A stretch of 64,000 nt of DNA, from assembly GCA_964236695.1 (NCBI GenBank), contig CAXSFU010000005.1:23696-87695 (forward strand). Direction: 5' to 3'. The notes under the pieces are model-generated. The model searched no databases, had not been told where the DNA came from, and worked only from the letters and a program-made list of their open reading frames with translations. The DNA is from CAXSEF01 sp964236695 (lineage in GTDB: Bacteria; Pseudomonadota; Alphaproteobacteria; Acetobacterales; Acetobacteraceae). Positions 1 to 7,075 of this stretch are shown here, piece by piece. How positions within the stretch are numbered: position 1 is the stretch's first letter; each line of letters begins with the position of its first letter. Position numbers and translations under genes: made by a program.

Positions 1-309
1 AACGTCCCCTACGACGACGTCTTCGAGCTGGAGCAGATCAACTCCGAGTTCGCCTCCGCCGACGTCGCCTTCGTCATCGGCGCCAACGACGTCACCAACC
101 CCGCCGCCAAGACCGACAAGACCTCCGCCATCTATGGCATGCCCATCCTCGAGGTGGAAAAGGCCGGCACCGTCCTGTTCATCAAGCGCTCCATGGCCTC
201 TGGCTACGCGGGCGTGGACAACGAGCTGTTCTTCCGGCCCAACACCATGATGCTGTTCGGCGACGCCAAGAAGGTCACCGAGGAGATCGTCCAGGCCCTC
301 GGCCGGTAG
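1..309 (+). CDS. pntB: NAD(P) transhydrogenase subunit beta, C-terminal fragment
   Basis: The frame is open from the window edge to a TAG and encodes the last 102 residues of a PntB-type protein. It contains the NADP-binding dIII domain signatures GANDVTNPAA and YGMPILEVEKA, followed by KRSMASGYAGVDNELF and an FGDAKK end, all standard for the beta subunit of the membrane proton-translocating transhydrogenase. The enzyme transfers hydride between NADH and NADP+ at the inner membrane using the proton gradient. The N-terminal membrane part and the pntA genes lie outside the window to the left. A strong hairpin at 373-396 follows the stop. Confidence 0.95.
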   Translation, partial: NVPYDDVFELEQINSEFASADVAFVIGANDVTNPAAKTDKTSAIYGMPILEVEKAGTVLFIKRSMASGYAGVDNELFFRPNTMMLFGDAKKVTEEIVQALGR

Positions 310-312
310 CAA

Positions 313-465
313 GCAAGGCCGGGCTCTGCCCGGACCCGCCAAAGGGCCGAGCCCTTTGGAAACCCTGCGAAAGGGCCGGAGCACCCGCTCCGGCCCCTTC
401 CTCTCTGCTAACCCCAGGAGTCCAGAGGCTTGCCTCTGGCGGGTCCAGGGCAGAGCCCTGGCCTT
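313..465. repeat. Intergenic palindromic repeat, family A, copy 1
   Basis: The stretch between pntB and the MFS gene begins with GCAAGGCCGGGCTCTGCCCG and ends with the inverted version, GGGCAGAGCCCTGGCCTT. The same core, GGGCTCTGCCC near an ACCCGCC, recurs at other gene borders in this window (around 3.5, 6.4, 9.2, 17.5, 23.6, 27.6, 39.2 and 60.4 kb). The ends are inverted relative to each other, so the unit resembles a REP/BIME-like or very small non-autonomous element. It encodes nothing I recognise. Confidence 0.8.
373..396 (+). terminator. Hairpin downstream of pntB, possible terminator
   Basis: GGGCCGGAGC (373-382) and GCTCCGGCCC (387-396) form a perfect 10-bp stem around an ACCC loop, followed by a pyrimidine-rich CTTCCTC tract rather than a clean T run. 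The position, 64 bases after the pntB stop, suits a transcript end. The lack of consecutive T residues leaves open that it is just part of the repeat element. Confidence 0.45.
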
Positions 466-530
466 CCTTCTCCCCTGGCCCGGAACTTGCCTCCCGTCCC
501 CGTGAACAGCCCGTCCACGGAGACACCCGC

Positions 531-1790
531 ATGTCCGCCACCGCCCTCGCACCCCCGCGCGACTCCGCCGACACCGCCCGCTGGACCCAGCTCGGCCTCG
601 GCCTGCTGTGCATGATGGCGATCAGCTCCCCCCAGTATGTCTGGACCCTGTTCACCAAGCCTCTCGGCGCCTCGCTCAACGCCACCCCCGCCGCGATCCA
701 GTGGACCTTCGTCCTCCTCGTCGTCCTGCAGACCTTCTTCTCCCCCTTCCAGGGCTGGCTCGTGCAGCGCTTCGGCCCCCGCCGCCTGATCGCCCTGGGT
801 GCCGCGCTCACCGGCCTCGCCTGGGTCCTCGCCTCCCAGGTCACCACGCTCCTCGGCCTCTACCTTGCCTACGGCGTCACCGCCGGCCTGGGCACCGGCA
901 TCGTCTACGTCGGCGTCGTCGGCCTGGTGTGCGGCTGGTTCCCCGACCGCCGCGGCTTCGCGGCCGGGGTCGTTGCCGCCGGCTACGGCATGGGCGCCAT
1001 CCTGACCACCTTCCCGGTCAGCACGAGCCTCGCGGCCAACGGCGTCCGTCCCACCCTGCTCTGGTTCGGCCTCGCCTTCGGCGCCATCGGCGTGCTCGCC
1101 GCCGCCGGCCTGCGCGCCGCTCCCACGGCGGCCGCCCCCCGCGCCGCGACCGCCGCCGATCCCCGCGACACCCCCACCGCCGCGATGCTCCGCCACCCCG
1201 TGTTCTGGCTGATGTTCGTCATGATGACCCTGATGTCGACCTCCGGCCTGATGGTCACCTCGCAACTCGCCACCTTCGCCGCCGACTTCGGCCTGTCCCA
1301 CGCCACGGTGTTCGGCCTGGCCGCGATCCCGCTCGCGCTCACCATCGACCGCTTCGCCAACGGCCTGACCCGCCCGTTCTTCGGCTGGGTGTCCGACCGC
1401 ATCGGCCGCGAGCCCACCATGGCCCTCGCCTTCGCCCTGGAAGGCTGCGCCATGACCGCCTGGCTCGCCTGCCGCGCCGACCCACTGGCCTTCGCCCTGC
1501 TGTCCGGTGTCGTGTTCTTCGGCTGGGGCGAGATCTTCTCCCTGTTCCCTTCCACCCTGACCGACACCTTCGGGGTGCGCTGGGCCACGCAGAACTACGG
1601 CTGCCTCTACATCGCCCAGGGGCTCGGCTCGATCCTCGGCGGCCCGATGGCCTCCTACCTGCACGGCGCAACGGGCACCTGGACGCCGGTGTTCGCGCTG
1701 GCGATCGGTGCCGACTTCCTCACTGCAGGTCTCGCGCTGTTCGTGCTCCGCCCGATGCGCGCACGCGTTCTCGCGGCAGCGCGGACTTGA
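531..1790 (+). CDS. MFS transporter, oxalate/formate antiporter-like
   Basis: This 419-residue protein has the hydrophobic pattern of a 12-helix major facilitator transporter in the inner membrane. The segment GWFPDRRGFA (residues 135-144) and the later DRFANGLTRPFFGW...DRIGR (about 273-293) are characteristic of the oxalate/formate antiporter (OFA) group, as is LFPSTLTDTFG further on. The likely job is exchange of small carboxylates, but substrate cannot be read from the sequence. The ATG at 531 follows GGAGACACCCGC. The gene stands alone between two repeat-bearing or low-GC stretches. Confidence 0.85.
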   Translation: MSATALAPPRDSADTARWTQLGLGLLCMMAISSPQYVWTLFTKPLGASLNATPAAIQWTFVLLVVLQTFFSPFQGWLVQRFGPRRLIALGAALTGLAWVLASQVTTLLGLYLAYGVTAGLGTGIVYVGVVGLVCGWFPDRRGFAAGVVAAGYGMGAILTTFPVSTSLAANGVRPTLLWFGLAFGAIGVLAAAGLRAAPTAAAPRAATAADPRDTPTAAMLRHPVFWLMFVMMTLMSTSGLMVTSQLATFAADFGLSHATVFGLAAIPLALTIDRFANGLTRPFFGWVSDRIGREPTMALAFALEGCAMTAWLACRADPLAFALLSGVVFFGWGEIFSLFPSTLTDTFGVRWATQNYGCLYIAQGLGSILGGPMASYLHGATGTWTPVFALAIGADFLTAGLALFVLRPMRARVLAAART

Positions 1791-1840
1791 TGGACGCGCC
1801 AGCACCAGTCACGACTGGAAGCCTTTTTCAAATGCCCAGT

Positions 1841-2197
1841 TCACCCCATAAGTGGATATGGTCGCCGCCGAAGCGTGATCTTGGGATAACTCACTGCTTG
1901 GTAGCTTCCTGCAGTCGCCCCATTCACTACGCACCTGATCTTGTCTGGATCGGCCCTGATGACCGGCCACAGATTGGTGTCCACCGCGACGATGGCGATG
2001 GTGTGTCCCGACAGGTTCTGCTGATGCACGATGTTCTGGTCGCACGTCACGAGGACATCAAAGCGCGCTGCGGCTGCGGCCAGAAGCCTCCCGTTGCTTA
2101 GTGCGTCCCAGCCTTCCTGCACTGCCGTGCGGACAGCATGCCCATGGAGCAGCGCCGCGAGCGGAACCGGCACGTTATGGTCAAGCAGGACGTCCAT
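1841..2197 (-). CDS. DUF5615 PIN-like protein, putative toxin of a TA-like pair
   Basis: This 118-residue protein begins MDVLLDHNVP and carries a second conserved acidic stretch, VTCDQN (D53), the two signatures of the DUF5615 PIN-like family. Members are predicted metal-dependent nucleases and often pair with DUF433 proteins, as here. Its start overlaps the end of the upstream DUF433 gene by 17 bases, so the two are probably translationally coupled. The DNA is clearly less GC-rich than the neighbours, which suggests acquisition by transfer. Toxicity has not been shown by anything in the sequence. Confidence 0.75.
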   Translation of the reverse strand: MDVLLDHNVPVPLAALLHGHAVRTAVQEGWDALSNGRLLAAAAARFDVLVTCDQNIVHQQNLSGHTIAIVAVDTNLWPVIRADPDKIRCVVNGATAGSYQAVSYPKITLRRRPYPLMG

Positions 2198-2411
2198 GCC
2201 GTCCGTCGCGATAGGCCAGGATCATGCTGACATCAGCGAGCGGCACGTTGAACGTTTCCGCCACCTCCGTCGGCGTCAGCCCCGCATCGTAGTTGTCCAC
2301 GATGCCCTGCACCGGCATCCGCGTTCCCCTCAGCACCGCGGTGCCCGACAGCCGCCCCGCCACCCTCTCGACCAGGCTGCACCCACTCCAGTCGGTCTGT
2401 TGCTCGTCCAT
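2181..2411 (-). CDS. DUF433 domain protein, putative antitoxin
   Basis: This 76-residue protein has the DUF433 core: GTRMPVQGIVDNYDAG (about residues 29-44), then TPTEVAETFNVP and a final tyrosine-containing helix. DUF433 proteins have a winged-helix-like DNA-binding fold and commonly sit next to PIN-like DUF5615 genes in presumed toxin-antitoxin modules. I chose the ATG at 2411 because GGGGAGCGAGTG precedes it; longer in-frame extensions run into unrelated upstream sequence. It overlaps the following DUF5615 gene by 17 bases. Confidence 0.75.
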   Translation of the reverse strand: MDEQQTDWSGCSLVERVAGRLSGTAVLRGTRMPVQGIVDNYDAGLTPTEVAETFNVPLADVSMILAYRDGRHGRPA

Positions 2412-2494
2412 CACTCGCTCCCCAATCCCGACAGACCACCGCAGGTCCCGAGCCCGTGAGCTTACGCGCTTCAGACCTGCCGATCCCAGTTTCC

Positions 2495-3421
2495 TCACCC
2501 CAGCGCCGGATACACCACCCCCGTCAGCCCCTCCGACACCCCCCACAGCCGCGCCCAGTCCTCCCGCACCATCGCCTGCCGCGCCACCGCCGCCCGCTTC
2601 GGCGCGCCGCGCATCTCCAGCACCCCGTCCGGCCCCCAGTACGAGCCCCCCTCCACCCCCGGCGCCGTCGCCGCATACACCCCTGGCAGCGCGCCCCGCC
2701 CCTCGTCCTGTCCTACCGCCCGCATCCCCAGCCCCGCCACCGCCTGCACCACCGCCGGAAGCTGCGTCGCCGCCATGAACCCGGTCGTCGCGATCCCCGG
2801 ATGCGCCGCCACGCTCAGGAGCCGCGACCCCGCCGCCCGCGCCCGCTGGTCCAGCTCGAACGCGAACAGGAGGTTCGCCAGCTTCGACTGCCCATACGCC
2901 GCCTGCCCGCGATACCGCCGCTCCCCCATCAGATCAGAGAAATCCAGCCGCGCCCGCCGGTGCGCCAGGCTCGCGATCCCCACCACCCGCGGCGCCTCCG
3001 CCCGCAGCAGCGCCGGCATCACCAGCCCCGTCAGCGCGAAATGCCCGAGGTGGTTGGTGCCGAACTGCCGCTCGAACCCGTCCGCCGTCACCCCGCGCTG
3101 CGGCTGCATCCCCAGCCCCGCGTTGTTCAGCAGCACGTCCACCCGCGCCACCTCCCCGTCCAGCCGCCCCGCGAACGCCCGCACGCTCGCCAGGTCCGCG
3201 AGGTCGAGCAGCGACACCGACACCCTCGCCCCCGGGCTGCGCGCCAGGATGCGCGTGCGCACCGCCTCGCCCCGCGCCCGGTCGCGCACCGCGAGCACCA
3301 CCTCGGCCCCCTTCGCCGCCAGCATCTCGGCCGCCACCGCCCCGATGCCGCTGCTCGCCCCCGTCACCACCGCGACCCGGCCCGACTGGTCCGGCATCGC
3401 CGCCTGGGTCCATCCCGCCAT
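2495..3421 (-). CDS. Short-chain dehydrogenase/reductase
   Basis: The 308-residue product is a classical-fold SDR. It has the nucleotide-binding TGASSGIG (residues 20-27), NNAG (99-102), a serine at 151 and the catalytic YGQSK (Y176, K180). The C-terminal half resembles retinol-dehydrogenase/WW-oxidoreductase-like members (pattern HLGHFALT...HPG), which usually use NADP(H). Substrate is unknown. I chose the ATG at 3421 because GGAGG lies just upstream; the longer frame would run into the repeat at 3467-3515. It is divergent from the amino-acid permease. Confidence 0.85.
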   Translation of the reverse strand: MAGWTQAAMPDQSGRVAVVTGASSGIGAVAAEMLAAKGAEVVLAVRDRARGEAVRTRILARSPGARVSVSLLDLADLASVRAFAGRLDGEVARVDVLLNNAGLGMQPQRGVTADGFERQFGTNHLGHFALTGLVMPALLRAEAPRVVGIASLAHRRARLDFSDLMGERRYRGQAAYGQSKLANLLFAFELDQRARAAGSRLLSVAAHPGIATTGFMAATQLPAVVQAVAGLGMRAVGQDEGRGALPGVYAATAPGVEGGSYWGPDGVLEMRGAPKRAAVARQAMVREDWARLWGVSEGLTGVVYPALG

Positions 3422-3466
3422 CGCTGCCTCCGTCCACCTGCTTCTCCGGATATGGGCGGGCGGGAA

Positions 3467-3515
3467 GGAAGGCCAGGGCTCTGCCCTGGACCCGCCAGGG
3501 GCGGCGCCCCTGGAC
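3467..3515. repeat. Intergenic palindromic repeat, family A, short copy
   Basis: A compact copy with GGCCAGGGCTCTGCCCTGG followed by CCCGCC and a second hairpin, AGGGGCGGCGCCCCT. It lies between the divergent SDR and permease genes, so unlike most copies it sits at gene 5' ends rather than 3' ends. Confidence 0.7.
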
Positions 3516-3612
3516 CGGCATCCGTTGGGGTGTCGCAACGCTCCGGCCGTCCTTGCGTCGCCGTTCCCGCGACCCTCTACTCGCGCGACAGAATCCGCCC
3601 CGGAGCCCGCAC

Positions 3613-5001
3613 ATGACCGCCCCCCCGGACGACGAGGGCTACGCCAAGGGCCTCAAGCCCCGCCAGGTGCAGATGATCGCCGTCGGCGGCGCCATCGGCA
3701 CCGGCCTGTTCCTCGGCGCCGGCGGCCGACTGCAGACCGCAGGGCCCGCGCTGGCCCTGGTCTACCTGGTCTGCGGCCTCTTCTCCTACCTGATCCTGCG
3801 CGCGCTCGGCGAGCTGGTGATGCACCGCCCCTGCTCCGGCAGCTTCGTCTCCTACGCCCGCGAGTTCCTCGGCGAGCGCGCCTCCTTCGCCGCAGGCTGG
3901 CTCTACGTGATGAACTGGGCGATGACCGGCATCGTCGACATCACCGCCGTCGCCCTCTACATGCGGCACTGGCAGACCTTCGCCGACACCCCGCAATGGG
4001 TGTTCGCCCTCGCTGCGCTGGCCGTCGTTGGCCTGACCAACATGGTCGCCGTGAAATGGTTCGGCGAGCTGGAGTTCTGGTTCTCCATGGTCAAGGTCGG
4101 CGCCCTGGTGGCCTTCCTGCTGACCGGCGCGGTCCTGCTCGGCATCGGCCACCCCGTCGCCGGCCACGCCCCGGGATACTCGCTCGTCACCGAGGGAGGC
4201 GGCATCTTCCCGCACGGCGTGCTGCCCGCGATCATCATCGTGCAGGGCGTGGTGTTCGCCTACGCCGGCATCGAGCTGATCGGCACCGCCGCCGGCGAGG
4301 CGCAGGACGCCGCCGACACCCTGCCGCGCGCCATCAACAGCGTGATCTACCGGATCGCTCTGTTCTACGTCGGTTCCGTGACCCTGCTCGCCCTGCTGAT
4401 GCCCGCCTCGGCCTACAAGGAAGGCACCAGCCCGTTCGTCACCTTCTTCGGCGCCCTTGGCGTCCCCGGCATCGGCACCGCGATGAACGTCGTGGTGCTG
4501 ACCGCCGCCCTGTCCAGCCTCAACTCCGGCCTCTACGCCACCGGCCGCATCCTGCGCGCCCTGGCGATGGACGGCGCCGCCCCCGCCTTCGTCGGTCGCA
4601 TGAACGCCCAGAAGGTCCCCTACGGCGGCATCCTGGTCACCCTCGCGGTCTACCTGCTGGGCGTCGCCCTGAACTACGTCGTCCCGTCCCAGGTGTTCGA
4701 GGTCGTGCTCAACATCGCCGCCATCGGCGTCGTCAGCACCTGGTCCTTCATCGTGGTCTGCCAGATGCGGCTGCGCGCCAGCATCCGCCGCGGCGAGAAC
4801 GAGCCCGTCGCGTTCCGGATGCCGCTCGCCCCGGCCACCGCCTGGCTCACCCTGGGCTTCCTCGCCGTCGTCGTCGTCCTGACGGCGCTCGACTACCCGG
4901 ACGGAACCTTCACCGTCGCCGCCGCCCCCGTCGTCGCCCTGCTGCTCGCGCTCGGCTGGTACGCCGCCAAGCGAACCTCCCCCTTCGCGCGCCAGACCTG
5001 A
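3613..5001 (+). CDS. Amino-acid permease (APC superfamily, AnsP/CycA-like)
   Basis: A 462-residue inner-membrane protein with about 12 hydrophobic segments. The N-terminal KPRQVQMIAVGGAIGTGLFL is the substrate- and ion-binding helix signature of the amino acid transporter (AAT) family, and GELVMHRPCSGSF, FAYAGIELIG and SSLNSGLYATGRIL also fit. It resembles the AnsP, CycA and ProY group of proton symporters; the exact amino acid is not predictable. I placed the start at the ATG at 3613 because residues before it are unlike the family. A family B repeat follows the gene. Confidence 0.85.
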   Translation: MTAPPDDEGYAKGLKPRQVQMIAVGGAIGTGLFLGAGGRLQTAGPALALVYLVCGLFSYLILRALGELVMHRPCSGSFVSYAREFLGERASFAAGWLYVMNWAMTGIVDITAVALYMRHWQTFADTPQWVFALAALAVVGLTNMVAVKWFGELEFWFSMVKVGALVAFLLTGAVLLGIGHPVAGHAPGYSLVTEGGGIFPHGVLPAIIIVQGVVFAYAGIELIGTAAGEAQDAADTLPRAINSVIYRIALFYVGSVTLLALLMPASAYKEGTSPFVTFFGALGVPGIGTAMNVVVLTAALSSLNSGLYATGRILRALAMDGAAPAFVGRMNAQKVPYGGILVTLAVYLLGVALNYVVPSQVFEVVLNIAAIGVVSTWSFIVVCQMRLRASIRRGENEPVAFRMPLAPATAWLTLGFLAVVVVLTALDYPDGTFTVAAAPVVALLLALGWYAAKRTSPFARQT

Positions 5002-5071
5002 GTCGGCGCAGCCGAGGCCTGCCCATGTCCAGCAGCGAGGCCCGCACTCCCGGCGACACCGGAGCAACCCG

Positions 5072-5212
5072 CTGCTTCAGGCAGGAAAGCAAAGGCCTTC
5101 TTTTTCTGAAGAAAAAGAAGCAAAAAGACTTTGCCCCTTGGGTTCCGGGCGCGCTGGCGGCTCCGGAATCCCATGAGCAAAAGTTCTTTGGTTCTTTCTT
5201 TCAAGAAAGAAC
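5072..5212. repeat. AT-rich double-hairpin intergenic repeat, family B, copy 1
   Basis: This 141-bp stretch between the convergent permease and glycosyltransferase genes is far more AT-rich than its surroundings. It has two perfect hairpins: CTTCTTTTTC/GAAAAAGAAG with loop TGAA (5097-5120), and GTTCTTTCTT/AAGAAAGAAC (5191-5212). A third inverted pair, TTCCGG...CCGGAA, lies between them. An almost identical copy is at 18916-19055. Between convergent genes it could serve as a bidirectional transcription end, but its conservation beyond the stems argues for a dispersed element. Confidence 0.85.
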
Positions 5213-5257
5213 TCGCTTCCTTCCCGCGGCCGCGAACAACACCGGGCCTGGCAGCCC

Positions 5258-6310
5258 CTAGCGAACCACGCGCAGCCCCCCGGTCTTCTCCCGCGCGAGT
5301 TGCCGGTAGATCCCCAGGTAGTCCTCCGCCATCCGCTTCGCCGTGAACCGCCGCTCGAACTCCGCCCGCACCTTCTCGCGCGACAGCGTCCCCAGACGCG
5401 ACACCGCGGCGACCGCGCTGGTCTCGTCCTCGACGATGAACCCGGTCAGCCCGTCCTCGACCACCTCGGGCACCGAGCCGCGGTTGAACGCGATCACCGG
5501 CGTGCCGCACGCCATCGCCTCGATCATCACCAGCCCGAACGGCTCCGGCCAGTCGATCGGCATCAGCAGCGCCCTCGCGTTCGACAGGAACTCCGGCTTG
5601 CGCGCGTCATTGATCTCGCCGATCAGCTCGACGTCCGGCCCGAGCAGCGGCTGGATCACCTCGCCAAAATACTTGGTGTCGACCACGTCCACCTTGGCCG
5701 CGATCTTGAGCTTCATGCCGCAGGCGCGCGCGATGCGGATCGCCCGGTCCGGCCGCTTCTCCGGCGCGATCCGCCCGAGGAACGCCAGGTATCCGCCATC
5801 CCCGTTCGCCACCGGCGTCAGCAGCCGCTCCGGCAGCCCGTGCAGCACCGTCCTCACGTAGTTCGCCTGCGGCAGCGGCCGCCGCTGGCTGTCCGAGATC
5901 GACACCACCGGAACCTGCGGGAACGCATCGAACACCGGCTGCAGCTCCGGCAGGTCGAGCCGCCCGTGCATGGTGGTGACGAACGGCGTCGGCTGGCGCG
6001 AGAACAGGCTGAACGACCAGTAGTCCATGTGGAAGTGCAGCACGTCGAACTGGTCGGCCTTCTGCCGCACCGCCTCCATCAGCAGCATGTGCGGCGCGAT
6101 CGGGTCGCGGATCGCGGGGTCGAGCCGCAGCGCCCGCGGCCAGATCGGCGCAAGCGTCGCGCTGGTCTGCGAGTCCCCACTGGCGAACAGAGTCACCTCG
6201 TGGCCCAGCGCGACCAGCTCCTCCGTGAGGAACGACACCACCCGCTCGGTCCCGCCGTACAGCTTCGGCGGCACGGCCTCGTGGAGCGGGGCAATCTGGG
6301 CGATACGCAT
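5258..6310 (-). CDS. Glycosyltransferase family 4 protein
   Basis: The 350-residue product is a GT-B fold retaining glycosyltransferase. The N-terminal domain opens with MRIAQIAPLHEAVPPKLYGG, typical of GT4 members annotated near mannosyl/glucosyltransferases. The C-terminal domain has FLGRIAPEKRP (about 177-187) and the EX7E motif, E256-P-F-G...E264, followed by MACGTPVIA. The sugar donor and acceptor cannot be determined. Upstream AGGAG about ten bases before the ATG supports the start. It stands alone, with repeats on both sides. Confidence 0.85.
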   Translation of the reverse strand: MRIAQIAPLHEAVPPKLYGGTERVVSFLTEELVALGHEVTLFASGDSQTSATLAPIWPRALRLDPAIRDPIAPHMLLMEAVRQKADQFDVLHFHMDYWSFSLFSRQPTPFVTTMHGRLDLPELQPVFDAFPQVPVVSISDSQRRPLPQANYVRTVLHGLPERLLTPVANGDGGYLAFLGRIAPEKRPDRAIRIARACGMKLKIAAKVDVVDTKYFGEVIQPLLGPDVELIGEINDARKPEFLSNARALLMPIDWPEPFGLVMIEAMACGTPVIAFNRGSVPEVVEDGLTGFIVEDETSAVAAVSRLGTLSREKVRAEFERRFTAKRMAEDYLGIYRQLAREKTGGLRVVR

Positions 6311-6401
6311 GGGGACGCGGCTCCTGATCTCTTGTGCAGGCCAGGAAGCCCGAGGAAAGCGGCAACACTGCGGCAGGTATCCGGCGCCGCCGCGGCCCGA
6401 A

Positions 6402-6522
6402 GCAAGGTCGGGCTCTGCCCGAACCCGCCAAAGGGCCGAGCCCTTTGGAAACCCTGGGCTTGAGAATCGGAGTCCGAAGGCTCGGCCTTTGGCGGGGTCC
6501 GGGGGCAGAGCCCCTGGCCTTG
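6402..6522. repeat. Intergenic palindromic repeat, family A, copy 3
   Basis: Starts GCAAGGTCGGGCTCTGCCCG and ends GGGGCAGAGCCCCTGGCCTT, again with inverted ends. The middle has paired AAAGGGCCGAGCCCTTT and CTCGGCCTTTGGCGGGG segments. It lies between the start of the glycosyltransferase gene and the end of the following minus-strand gene. Confidence 0.8.
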
Positions 6523-6951
6523 CTACGACCGGTATTCCGCCGGCACCGGCATGTTGTTCGCCGGGTTCGTGTCGTGCCGCGTCATCCCCGCGACGACTCC
6601 CTGGCCCACCAGCGGCTGCAGCCCCGCCGCCAGCGCGTCCGCCTCCGCCAGCGAGTAAACCTCCTGCCCGGCGACGTGCAGCGCGAAGCTCCTGGCATGC
6701 GCCGCGCCCTTCACCGGATCGTCCAGCGTCGCCTTGGTCCAGCGGTACAGCGGGAACGCGTCCGGCCCCTCGCGCTCCGCCTCGGCGACATAGGCCGAGA
6801 ACGCGTCGAACTGGCTCCGCATCGTCGCCCGGTGCGCGTCGAGCACGTCCTGCAGCGGCCGCAGCGCCGGGTCGCCCCGGTCGGCGCGCAGCCGCGCCGC
6901 CATCGCGTCGTCCAGCGTGACCCTGACCTGGTGGCGCCACGGCTCGTCCAT
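6523..6951 (-). CDS. Hypothetical protein, 142 residues
   Basis: I do not recognise this family. The protein is soluble and mostly helical by composition, opening MDEPWRHQVRVTLDD and ending in a conserved-looking NPANNMPVP tail; it has no signal peptide or membrane segment. AGGAAGGGG just before the ATG at 6951 makes this start much better than longer versions. It lies downstream of the S9 peptidase on the same strand with a 124-bp gap, so co-transcription is possible but uncertain. Confidence 0.7.
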   Translation of the reverse strand: MDEPWRHQVRVTLDDAMAARLRADRGDPALRPLQDVLDAHRATMRSQFDAFSAYVAEAEREGPDAFPLYRWTKATLDDPVKGAAHARSFALHVAGQEVYSLAEADALAAGLQPLVGQGVVAGMTRHDTNPANNMPVPAEYRS

Positions 6952-7075
6952 CGCGATCCCCTTCCTGGGCACGCAGCCGCGCGACCCGTCACGCCCGGCC
7001 CGGCCGCCGGGGCAGGGGAGAGATGGGCGGCCGCCCCGCCCTGCCAACACGCCCGCCCGGACGCAGCCCCCGCCG

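Noticed and set aside
408..1805. A 465-codon open frame antisense to the MFS transporter gene
   Set aside because: It is a Gly/Ala/Glu/Arg-rich shadow frame typical of GC-rich DNA; the plus-strand frame encodes a clear transporter.
5097..5212. Family B hairpins as ordinary rho-independent terminators
   Set aside because: Neither stem is followed by a proper T run, and the conserved sequence continues well beyond the stems; I list them as repeats instead.
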